From Thysanoteuthis rhombus (Eukaryota; Mollusca; Cephalopoda; Oegopsida; Thysanoteuthidae), in NCBI GenBank assembly GCA_963457665.1, contig OY735211.1, forward strand, positions 40,995,787 to 41,059,786: a stretch of 64,000 nt of DNA, in the 5' to 3' direction. The first letter of the stretch is position 1. Every line of letters starts with the position of its first letter. A program made the translations under genes and the position numbers. The notes beneath the pieces were generated by a model. The model saw only the letters and a program-made list of their open reading frames with translations, was not told the DNA's origin and ran no database searches. Shown in pieces: positions 33,442 to 46,500 of this stretch.

Positions 33442-33820
33442 CTAATAGAAGCTTGGGAACCTAAAAAGAAAAAAGAAAGAAATAGATTTCTATTTAACAA
33501 ACTCTTAAATCTAACAATCTAATTAATGCAATACAGATTTACTTGCCCCAAAATTGAAAATCAGAATATCAATGTGTCTTGTGTATTTTGGCTGCAGAAT
33601 GGATTCCAGTTAAATAAAGCACTGGTTACAAGGAAGAGCTACTTATTAGGACTAACTGTACAAGAACTGAATCAAACATATATAATATTTTCCCCATTTT
33701 AAGTAAATCAGTTTTAAAGGAACGACTGTTTATAGGGACCAAAGTACATGGTTCTGATGTTTTCCTTTTAAGTGGAATCCCCTGTATATTAATATATCTA
33801 TTCATCTATATATTTCTCCT

Positions 33821-33874
<54 letters not shown>

Positions 33875-33882
33875 CATATGTA

Positions 33883-33938
<56 letters not shown>

Positions 33939-36900
33939 TTACTTCCACCTTTTGGAAGTTCACTTTACGCAATTTTTTTGCAATGTTAAAATAGGCAAAA
34001 AGTGAAAGTAGCTTTCAGCCTTTGTTTTGCAATAGCCGATATAAAGGTAGGAAGCACCCTCTCCCTCTCACTCCTGTACCCCAGTCACCTGAACCTCCCA
34101 CCACCTCAACCTCCAACAACTCAGTCTAGCATACCATCGTCACAATATTTGGGGATCTGGAAACACTCAAAATATTTCCCCAATGCAAATTAACAGTAAT
34201 TGCTTCTTTACTTATTCACAGATAAAGAGTTACAGTGCTGATTAATACAATGTAATCTTGAGTTTTTTGGATTGGTGGTTCACAAGAAATCTAATAAAAA
34301 TTACGTATTATAGATCTTTCATTTGTATTACAATAGATCTAAATTTAAATATAGAATATCAAAATTGGCAACCCTGAAGAAAAGTGACCAAAATACTTGG
34401 AAGCCATACAACAAACAGAAAATTTTTTTTACATTATTAGTATGGAAGGCTGCTCCACAAACCATAAAGTTGACATGCACTTTTGGAACAGGCACTGTTT
34501 TAGTTAGTTTAATTATCTTTCATGAATTGAATGATGAGAAGCAGAGGAATTGCTCTGTTTTCTTGTAAAGCATTTGATCTCTTTATTTCATATTTACACA
34601 ATAGATAAATACAATTGAGAAAAGAAAAGAGTGGACTTGTGTCTATCATAGAAAGGGTATTCAATGAAAATATCAAAGTGTTATTGTAAAACCAAATTCA
34701 AACTGATAAAAGGTCCAGTCAAACAAGTTGTGTTATTTCATTTAGATAAGTCAGCATGTGAAATTAAAGGGAGAATGGTTTGAATTCTTTAACATTGATA
34801 CATAAAATTAGAAAAAATTCTGAGGCAGGAGCTTGTTATAAATTTTCTTTTTACTCTTACTTCAGAAGGATGTTTTGATATTTTTTTCTCTCTTAATTTC
34901 TGCGTTTTCTCTGAAAAAGAAGGAAGCAATTTTTGAGAAAACTTCATGCATTCAAAAAGAGCTTATATGATTTTGAATTTTCATTGGAGAAAGTTAAGTC
35001 AACCATTATTAATTTTTGACTAGTATTTCTTTTATTTCAATTTCAGAAGCTTTCCCTTGCAACTACTCATACCATCACTCACAGCCGTTAGTGATCAGTT
35101 TGACTTGATCTTTTGCAAGCTGTAAAAGTCTTGAAGGGAAAAGAGATGGTAAGATAGGCTTCCCGAGGAAAAGAAATGTGAGTTTGAGTCTTGCCTAGAG
35201 CATATTCTTTATTTCCAATCTGCATCATTTACAAGAATTACAGTCTGAGAAGTTGTGACAAAAAGCAATCGAAATTAAGATGAAAGAAATACTCATCAAA
35301 AATCGATAATGGAAGAGTTTGCATGAGTTTATTGAAAATTCTTCACTAGACCCATTTCAACTGTTCATTTTTCAATCTTTTAAAGGTGATTTTTGCTAAA
35401 GAATGAACAGACTAAGAGAATTGCTGACTTTTCACTTTGTGCGAGCAGATCTACCAAGCTATTGACAAAAAAGCAATCAATATGAGGTAACCTTCAGTTC
35501 ATTCCATTGCATCAGTTATATAAAAAGCGTTCTTCTTGAACATTATCTAGAAGGAATCCCTAAGAATATTATTTGATATTTGTTTACTCACAAGGTGCTA
35601 CCAAACAATTTGGGGAATTTAACCACAGAAAAAATGGCTGTATATGTCCATGTAAAAGAGGGACATATGATTTTTTTTTTTCTAAATATGCAAATATCAC
35701 ACTGCATCCGATGTGCTGGCATTATGACTAGACGTCTGTCTGCTGAAGATTGATGCAGACAGTTTAGGGGCTTGGAAAAGTTGCAGTAAGCAGTAGTCCT
35801 GCAAATACCCGTGTAAACCATTAGTCTAATAGTATGGCACAAAACGGTACTTACCCTAAAAGCTTGTTTTCACCGTCTTCTTTGAAGTAGTACTTTGAAG
35901 GAGATGGTGAAAACTAGGAGATAGAGAACTACTAAGAACAAGAGCGGTCAAAATTCATACTACATTCAGTTCATAAACACTGCTCAAATTCTCCAAACTT
36001 TTGAGTAACACTTCAATGCTAACTCAATTCTTGAATGAAAAATCAAAATAAAAACTATTTTGTATCCATGATTTGAAACTCAAAAGGAAGGTGAGGGTCA
36101 TATAGGAAGAACAGAGATACAGGCTGAACCTCCCTAACCCAGGATTCATTAATCCAGCAGCTTCAACGGTCCGTGATGGTCATTTGAACCTGGTGGTGTG
36201 TAGGTATGAGCAATAGTTTTCAGCAGGAAATCAAAACCTGAGAAAAAAAATCAAACTTGTATAAAAGATGCTCCAGTTGTTGACCTCTACAAATTAATTC
36301 AGATTGCATCAAGATACATGAATACATTTTGGAAGAGGATTCACTGTAAAAGTTAGGGTGAATCAACAATGGTTTTTTGTCCATAATTTTTATGTAAGAT
36401 TTTTCAGGTATCAGTAGGCCTATTTTCCTTTACTTTTCCTACTAATCAACTTATTCATTACCACACAGTACAGTGAACTTGATCTACCAGACTAACACTT
36501 TGTCATAAAGAGTTCCAGTAAGTTTGAGCTAAGTTTATCCCTATATAAGTTTTATCAGTATCATCAATACAGTACAGTATATGCATTATTTTGCTATTTT
36601 TTTCACCCTTAGCTTCGCTGGTTCAGAAAAACCAGCTTCTCCGGCACCAGTCTTATCCCAAGCTCGCCAGATTAGTGAGGTTCAACCTGTGGTGAAAAAA
36701 AAAGCGATTTTCTTTTCATATTGTTCTACTACATTCCTGCTGCAAACTCTGTTCAACAACAAAGTCAAAATAACATGAGGATGACAATGTCTTAAAACAA
36801 TGCAAAATGATCACAAATCCTCCTCAACAATTACAGCTTTACATATTACAGGGCTACTCTTTGCCTTTCAATATAAACTTTAATAAATGGCTACTATTTT

Positions 36901-37516
36901 AAGTATCTATAAGCTCATAAGCAAAGCAGACCTCCTCCCATTGGATGTATCAGTTCTAAATCGCAATACTAATTCCCAGTTTTGAATCATAAACCAAATT
37001 TACATAAGACTACTGGAATAAGATCTGAGATTATGACTTGAAACCTTATGTAAAATAATATCTGGAAAGATTAAGTAAATTAATTAAAAATACCAGTAAC
37101 TTCAAACCTATAGACTAAAGAAACTTTACTTATAATAGACAGGATAAAATTAAGTTTGAAAAAAGAATTAATGGATAAACAAAGAGAAGAAAATTAGTTC
37201 AAACCATCCACTGACTACAACACACTGTCCAACAGAATTCAGACAAGAAATTGATAGATAATCAATATTTGTTGATTAAACAAGTCTACGTGATTTTCTT
37301 AATCTCCAATATTCATTCTTAGAACCAAACATTGAAATATCGATCAAATCCACTCTCTTGTTTGTTAATCAAATATTTTGATATTTGTGTGGGTCTGCAT
37401 GTTTATTTCAAATCTTCCTTTGTTTAATCGAATATTGATTACCTACTGAATAATAGATTTTTTTTTTATATCAGCATGAATATATAAATATGTGTATACA
37501 CCTGAATAAATATTCA

Positions 37517-37552
<36 letters not shown>

Positions 37553-40500
37553 TATACATTGTGATGATAATGTGAATAAATATTGACATGTAAACAAATC
37601 CTTGATGGGTTTTCCGTCTATCATAAATCAAATCTTGATTAAGCTGAAGTAGTTACTTTGGAACCACTTTCATCTTTTCCATTTTGAAGCCGCCTGATAG
37701 TCAGGATTTAAATGATACAAACAATTACCTTTTATTTGTATGGGAGGAAGAACATTGGATGCACGATTCAAAGCTGGAGCACTGTTAACCCTTTCACTAC
37801 CTGGCTGGTATTGAGCATTAAGTGGTTTGGCTGACTCTTGTCCAGCCCCTTTAATCCTGTTGGCTGGTGTTTCAACCTCCACAGAATATTGCTGTGATAC
37901 CAAATTCCTCAAAGAATTTTTTTTCGCCTTAGAATAATCCTCTTTATTGCTGTTAGTGGACACAGAAGCTTTATCCACTTCATCTGACCTGATGGACTGG
38001 CTGAAATGATAATAATTTCAATTAAACATCAAATCTTGTTTATCCAGAATAAGGCCTATCAATGGGTTGTACTTTTTATACACGTCAGCAAACCGGACCT
38101 AAGACTTGCAACAATTTAATGTAATGTTCTTACAAATACCAGACATCAAATATGCCAGTAGGCTAATTCTAAAATTACCTGTAAAATGGAAAGCTCTTGC
38201 TAATTAATCAAATAAGCAAGCAACAAGAAGAATTGAAAAAGGTATACATTCTATTTTAAGAAGAAATTTGATATGAAATATTTCTCTGTTTATTTTAGAT
38301 ATTGAATATGGCAAATGAAATGTCAAATAAAAAAAAATCTAAAAAGTATCAGGCTGAGACATTGATTTTCAGATGTTTACTTGATATGTATGAACTAAAA
38401 TAGACTGGCATACATCATAATGTTAAGGTAAGTCAGTCAATATCACCGTAAGTACAACTAGTTATAATGGGTCCATATCATTTTCTCTTTTGACTTGGCT
38501 AATTTGCCACATTTCCATTGGCTGGAAGATCATTTCTTTTAGTCATCTTGTTACCATGAGGCAAATTACCCAGAAGCAAAAGGAATCAATTTTAGGGCTT
38601 TCTTAAACGTTTCATTGAATTTCCCAAAACACTGGCTGACTTTACATTTTCTATAATTAGTGCAATAGGGTTATTTTTGCAGGACCCTATTTTAACAATT
38701 TATGGAAAAGTAAGCATCTATTGTAAAATGTAATTAAAGCAGTCACAATAATTCATATGTTTACTTGCTTGTCTTTGATGAATTCTCTTATTTCTCTTTA
38801 ATGGATTTGATTTATGATTGTATGTATACAGACACATTATATACAATATGGTTTAGTCATTGGAAAAAATTGTTGAAATGAAGTAGTAACAATACAATTG
38901 ATGTTTTCACTTGTTTTTCTTCGATGAATTTTCTTATTTCTTTTCATTTTTTCACCATTTGTAACCTTAATGAAGAGAGTGCCAACATTTCTAGTTAAAT
39001 GAAAATTTTTTTGATAAAATGTGAAAACTTCTTTTATGCAACAAATTTTCAATTCATCTTTCCTTTTCGATGTTTTTTTCTCTCTGTTTTCAAGGATTAT
39101 CACATACATATCTGGTGCAAATTCAAATCCTGTTTTTTCATTCATTTCATCAATACAGAAAAACAAATCATATACACGTTAAATTTCCCCAAAATGGCAA
39201 TCCAAAACTCCAAACCTAGCAGGTATTGAGTGATTTTCAATACTCAGCAAAAGTACCAATACCTGTATTTGTTTTAGCTTAGTTCATAGACTTGCCACTA
39301 TGATGCTTTGTTTTGAAATCACATGTCTTTTGAGTGCCTTATCATTTAATCACTAGAGAAAATTCAAATAATCATCATTACTAAGATCAATTAGAATGCT
39401 AAGAAAGGTGTTACTAGAGCTGGGGTCGGCAACATTTTTGCTTCAACGGGCTAGAACATGCATGAATAAGTGGATGGCAGGCCAGAAAAATGCCATACAA
39501 AAGCTCCAAATATGTGAATTATACATTCAAATACATTTAGTTCTATTTTGCCTTAAATCAATGAACAACATACACTAAAAATCATTTCAATCAAGGCATC
39601 TTTTGAATCTATTAGGAAAACACAAAGAATATTTAAAATGTAAAATGTAAGCATAGAATCCAAATATTAACTTGCAAACTGGTCAGAATCTTTCTGCGGA
39701 CTGGATTTGGCCCAACAGCCATAGGTTGCCTATCCCTGTAATAGAATATCACTTGATCTCCATTGAAATCTGCCAGTGACAGGCGAAATGTTTTTGTCTC
39801 AAGTGTAGTGGGAAATGTGTAACCAAAGGTCTTAATTCTTCTTAACAATGTTTTGAATGAATAACAATATCTATTTTCACACTTTTACATCATTTTCAGG
39901 AGACTTTAGCTGCTTATTATTATTTTTTTCTCATTTCTTAGGTAAAACTATAACATATTGATGTCGTTTTGATAATGAAAGTTACAATAAAAGTAAATAT
40001 TGAATTAGAAAATTACTAATAAATAATTTTGTATTAAAATGTATTGTTTGCTTCGTAATTTTGTCATGAGTTAATTGCGTGTTTATGATATCTAAAATAT
40101 TGTTCAACGAATGAGCACGCAGGAAGGAAAAAAAAATGTTGACTAGTTTGCTAAAAGAAATTGTTTTTTATGAGAGAGGTAATTTTTATGAGGGAGGTAT
40201 TTGAAAGTACCAAAAATTACTTGCGAAAAGATTTTTTTCTTCTTCTTTGAATATTTAACAAAAAAAAATTGGTCAGTACATCTTTTTCTTCATTTGTATG
40301 TCTGTATACATGCATTAGTTTCTTTGCATTTGCATAGGTAACAACAGCTGCATATAAATAAACATGTGACTATGTTTACTTGCAGATCCCTAGATATGTA
40401 TATCAGATCACAGAATCAAATTTGCTCAGCACATCCTGAAAATGATGAGAGGTAACCTCTTTCAATGCCCTAGTCTATAAACAATAACAAAAACTCAAGA

Positions 40501-43500
40501 GAATTGAAAAATTCACTGGATTAGAGGGAAGTTTTACCTTTGGCCAAATGAAAACGATGTTCCATTTAAGAGGAGATCTTGTATTCCTGGTTTATTTCTC
40601 AAAGTTCTGTCCAACTGCAAACTTTTCAGTGTTTTAAGTCGACCCAAAACTGGCTTTTTTGGTTGCGAAGGCTCTAAAGAACAACCAGTAATATCCAAAG
40701 CTAAGGTTTCCTTTGTCGAATTTTCTTCTTCTTTCTTCAATCTGAATTTTTTTAAGAAAAAAAATAAAAGTAGCTTGATCAGATGAAAGAAAGGGAAATT
40801 TATTAAGAATACTTGAATAAGTATTTAAATATTAAAAAAATTTTCACAGACTTTGGTAACCATCACTTTTGGCTGAAAGTCAACCTGTGGAAGCAACTGA
40901 AGTTCCCAAATGTTGCAACCACAATAATGAAAAGATCAGACATGGTGCTGATCTTGTAAGCCTCCGAGCAGATCATTGTTTTGGGACTTAATATTTCCTA
41001 GGAGGACTACTTTGAAGAGGCCAAGGGGAAGATGCTAGGATTGTGGAAGCAATAGTGCCTGCTACACGCTCTGCATTACTGAGGGTCTTAAGCAAAGGTA
41101 TATCGAATTGGCCAATAAGGCAGCAGAAGTTGCTCCAAGGTGACTGTGGATCAGGAAAAGAGAGTCATGAGTGAGGTAAGGCTACCATGACACAAACCGA
41201 GGCTAAATCAATCCCAGCTTGGTCACCTGAACAAGGATGTCTGGTTGTTGGAAGTCCCAAAACACCCAGTGAACACAACAATATTCACTCTAATTTTCCT
41301 ATGGCCTGTTGCAGGACCAAAAGGCCTGTGAGCAACTGAAGTGGAGGCTGCAGAAGATAGTTTTACTTTCAAGAAGATCATTGATTTTTTATCTCAAGTT
41401 TATGAAACAAAGGTCAGCTACTTATGACAAAAAGTGTATTATAAAAGAAATAATTTATTCCATGTTTGATTTTTCTTTATTACTTTTCATTATAATTCAA
41501 CCCTAAATCGTTCTCAGCCTTAAAATTTTACTGCATTGTATGATTTTCTTATGCACTGCTACACGGCTTAGTGGAACGTTTGACCTCAAGAAACATCATT
41601 GAAGATATGTCCAGATGTATCACAAGGTATTATGTGTGAAAACAATCAAATATTGATTATGATTTTTTTTGTTTGCATTCACTCTAATCTTCTGTTCTGA
41701 AATGATTGGATAAAAAGACATTTTGCTCCAATATCCTTGTCTTTATTTTCTAACACTGATTGATTGATATGAATGAATATCAATCAAATTTATAACAATT
41801 TCATTTTGATAAACATATATAAATAAAAGATGATATCTATCCATCAGCACTGTAACTATGCTAGGTACAAAAGTTTTGCAACAATGACATAAACTTGAAT
41901 TTTCTTTTTAAATGTGTTTTAAAGTCTGTATTTAAAATTACACAAATCCTTTTTTTACCTCTTTATCAGTAAATATCTCTCAATACTAAAACTATGAGCA
42001 AGTAAAGTTCAATTTAAAGGAGGGGGCTGAAACTTACTCATGAGGAGGTAAACCTTATTTCTGTGAATTTTCTTAATGGTAAAGTATGATTGAAGAACTC
42101 AGTCAATACTAGTGTCAATAAAGACTTAATAACTGCTGCCGGAGAACATCCAATTCCCAAGATTTGCAGATTAAGAGAATAAAGGAAGAATAATGTAACC
42201 TGCCAGAAGTAGTTAATATGTTCATTTACAACTACATATAATGTATACTTGAACAGCAATCCTTCATTTATATGCATGATTAAAGACCATGGACAAAAAA
42301 TACTTTTTAACTTTTTTTATTTAACCTTTTCTGTCTCAATACGTGTGATCATGGTTAGTTTATGTGAGAATTGTTGAGAAGTTTTTGAGCAAGTGCATTT
42401 GGCTTTTCATTTAGCCATTATCAAGATCAAAGACAACTTGAACAGTTATCAAAAACTGTGATTATGGATATTAGTTGGGATCAAATGTAGAATCCAGACA
42501 CAAAAATGTGGCATGGATAGGAGCAAGGCCCAATGGTCATAGATTTGATAGGAACTTCTTTCTGCCAGAACTTGGTGTTGAGGTCTATCAACCCTTTGTA
42601 GGAGTGTTCCAACAGTATGACTGACCTGGGTAGTGCGGGATGTAGGGTCTGCTACACCCTTCGAGGAGTAGCTCGACAATTTAGCAAACTGCACAGATGG
42701 GAACCCAGGTCCACGTCACACCCCGAAGGAAAAAAAAGAGGGGAGGGAAAGATGGTCAAGAATGTTAGCAACTCAAACAATAGGGATAATATAGAGAAGA
42801 GAGATGTTTAGATTTGAGTAGACATAAGGTCGATACCTTTTTTCCATTCTGGTATTTAATCTTTGCTCCCATTTCTGTTTTCCCTTTTTGACAAAAGAGA
42901 CACCAGCATTTTGAAGGTGAACGTTGGAAGCAAGATGAGATTTATGTGTAAACTATTTTGACAGTATGTGGAGTTAAGGTATCAGGCTGCTGGAGCAGAT
43001 GCCTGAGCTGGCATTAGAAGTCTGCAACCCCTTCTGTACAGGTGCTTGTGCAGATTGGACCCATGTCCCACACCCACTCCAAGGATTATAAGGTTATCAA
43101 TTTTTTCTCTCTTCTCTTGAGTTTTAATTTAGTATAAGTTTATGAGAGGAGATAATGTTGCCCGCAATTAAGATAATATGACAGTCTTTTAATAAAACAT
43201 TTAGGAAATAATGAGAGAAGCATTCCCAGAATGGCAATTGCTATTAGGAACTGGAAATGGCAGTTTCCACAGTTTAAGAAAATGAAAATATTTTTTTTGG
43301 TAGCTGAAATAAATACATTTTATCAAGTAATTTTATACAACCACTAAACTTGAAATTTTCTCCAGAAGAAATATCACTTGAAAATAATTGAAAAGACAGG
43401 ACAAATTCTCCAACAAAAACAAATATGCAATCCCTAGAACCCTTGTGGTTAACAAGGTTTTGCTAAATATTTTAAATATGTCAGATTTTGTTTTGAAGAG

Positions 43501-46500
43501 AATCTTTAGCTGAGACTTTGGAAAATCAGGTCCTCTTTCCAGGAAATAAATTGATGCCAAAAACCTCTCTCTGAAAGTTCTTTTTTTTCATTACTTTCAA
43601 TATCAGGAAGAAAAATCCTGAGAGGCAAAAGGCTTCTTCCTTCAGTCGACCATTACTGAAGAGACAAAGACTATCATTATAATCATATTACTCAGGCAGA
43701 CGGCTGATATACCTTTTCCATTGATTACACTTGAATATTGTTAATTGCAGCGTGCCATTTACCTCATTCTTTGCGGGATATTTTTTCTTTCTTTTTCAGT
43801 CTTCATTTGATAATGTCAGGGTTTAAGAAAATAATAGAACATCGCTTGACTCCATTTCTTGAGTGGCAAATAGCACAATTCATCATAGATAATGGAAGAC
43901 TAATAATTGCCAAAAATGATGTTATTATACTACTTGTTTGTATGTAAGGCCATTACACTTCCTGATTATTATTCATTCTCCTCATATCTTAGATTTTTTT
44001 TCTCTATCCCCACTGACTCTTACAATGTAATGAACAAAGGTAATAATGGAAGAGGGTGCTCATACTTGAATTAGACAAAAAAAAAAAAAAACCCTCTCTA
44101 TTAGTCCTCTCTTACTAGTCTGAAGCCTAAAAATCCAATAATGGTAGTAATAGACCTAAGATAGTAAAAGTAATCAATAATAATACTAATAATAACAATA
44201 ACAAAATTTTCAGTTTCATTTCATGTTATTAGAGTTAATATAGGTACATTCCATAGTGATTTACATCATCATCAGTCTTTTAGCGTCCGTCGTTGGACAT
44301 AGACCTTCCCCAGGATTCGCCACACTTCTCTATCATGGGAGTCGCAGAGCCAGTACTTTCTGAACTTGTCTAGCTCATCTCTCCATCAAATATTCTGCCG
44401 GCCTTGGTTCCATGTAGTGAGTTGTGATGTCCATTGGTTGTCCGCCATTCTTGCAACATGGCCAGCCCACCGCCATTTCAGATTTTTAATGGATTCTATG
44501 ATGTCCCTGACTCTTGTCTTTTCTCGGATGTACTGTGCTGTCTTGTGGTCTCTCCATGTGAGGCCCAGCATAATTCTTTCATGTGCATGTTGCATGGTTC
44601 TCAATTTGCGGATCTGTCTCTTGGTTAGGTTCCATGTTTCAGCTCCATAAGTGACTATTGTGAGGATGCATTGGTTATACACCCTTCTTTTTCGGATTAA
44701 TGGGATCTTCTTATTTTTGAAGGTTGAGCTAGCTCTGCCAAAGCCTTGCCATCCTAGTGTGATTCTTTGCTTGATTTCTTCTTCTTTTGAGGGTCTCATT
44801 GAGATTCGTTGTCCTAGGTAGATGTAGTGATCTAATTCCTCCAGTTCTGTGTCCTCAATTTTGATCTTAGTGTTTTTATCCCCGATGTGGTTGTTGCACA
44901 TGATCTTTGTCTTGCTGAAGTTCATATGTAGGCCGACTTTCTTGCTCTCTTCATTCAGTTCATCAATCATTAGTTGGAGGTCACGTAGGTTCTCTGCGAA
45001 AAAGACAATGTCGTCTGCAAATCTAAGGTTGCTCAGATACTCATCGTCTATTCTAATTCCTTTACTCTCCCAGTTTAGTCTTCAGAAGATCATCTCGAGG
45101 CAGGCTGTGAAGAGTTTGGATGAACTGGGATCACCGTGACTTACTCCTTTCTAGAGTTGGAAGGGGTCCAAGTCTTTATGTAGCCTGATAAAGGAGCTGT
45201 TGTGATTGTATATATGTTTCAGCACTTTGACATAAACTGGATCTACACCTTGTTGAGTGATGGCCTTGATGACCTTGGGGATTTCTACTGAGTCGAACGC
45301 CTTTTTGAAGTCGATAAATGCTACGGCAAGTGGTAGTTTATATTCTGCTGCTTTTTCTTTCAGCTGATCTATCGAATGCAAGTAGTCCATATAGTAGTCT
45401 CTTAGAGTATGTATACAGTGATCTCACAATGGGTAACAACAAAAGTCAGTACTACATTCACTCTGCGTGTGGTTTGGATTCCCTGAACTTAGAGGCCATA
45501 CCTTGTATCTCAAACAAACATTAGTTACCCTTTCTATAGCCAATACTCTAAATTTTTACCTTCAGATGATATTCTTGGATAGATTCACCGGGATAATTTT
45601 TGAGAATCTAACCCACACTTCCTTTTTTATTATTGATAATTTTGACTCGCTTTGACCTTCATCCTAACTTTCAGTTACTTTATAACACAACTTTGAATCA
45701 GACCATATGGGAAGTTAAAAATACTCACATCTTCCTGCATTTCTTTTTGGCTGAGGTGAAAGGATTCCAGATCTCCTGCCCATCAACAGGACAAACAGCA
45801 TGACAATGAAGCAGCCAGTTGTCAATGCATTCTCGGTGAAACTGAAACAAAATCTTACCTATTACTTCAACAGGTTTTCAAAGGATTTGAAGTTTTGAAT
45901 CTGTATTACTTTTTGAAATTCATGCTTAATGCAAATAATACATTGAGGTATATTTCCTATTACTTGTCTGTTAATTTAATGTTCATGGCTGGCTATTATG
46001 CTTATTGAATTTTGATCTTTATGTCTTGAAATTTCAGAGATGAGTTTTAAGATATTTTAGGCATATTTTCAGGCATTTTTCTTGGTTGTCTTTTTGAAAA
46101 TGACATTTCAAAGAACATACACTACTCTTGTCTATTGATGAACAAGATGTGGAGTTAAAGGTTGTTTGGAATGACTTTTCATCAGAAGACTTTTTATTGA
46201 AACAATATTTCACTGACATGGCATTTTATCAAGACAACTTTTTATCAAGACTACTTTTTATCGAGCCAATATTTCATCTAACTAACCTAATTGAAACATG
46301 AGTGGATTTTTTGTTTATACTTTTTCAATTTTAAAAGATATTTTGATAAAAAGTTGTGTCAATGAAAATCGTTTCAATAAAGTTTCCTAATAAAAAGTCA
46401 TTTAGCTGAAATGTTGTTTCAATAAAAAGTTGTTTCAATGAAACATCATTCGATAAAAAGTTGTTTGATAAGCAGTTCAAGTACATCAATAAGTCCATAG

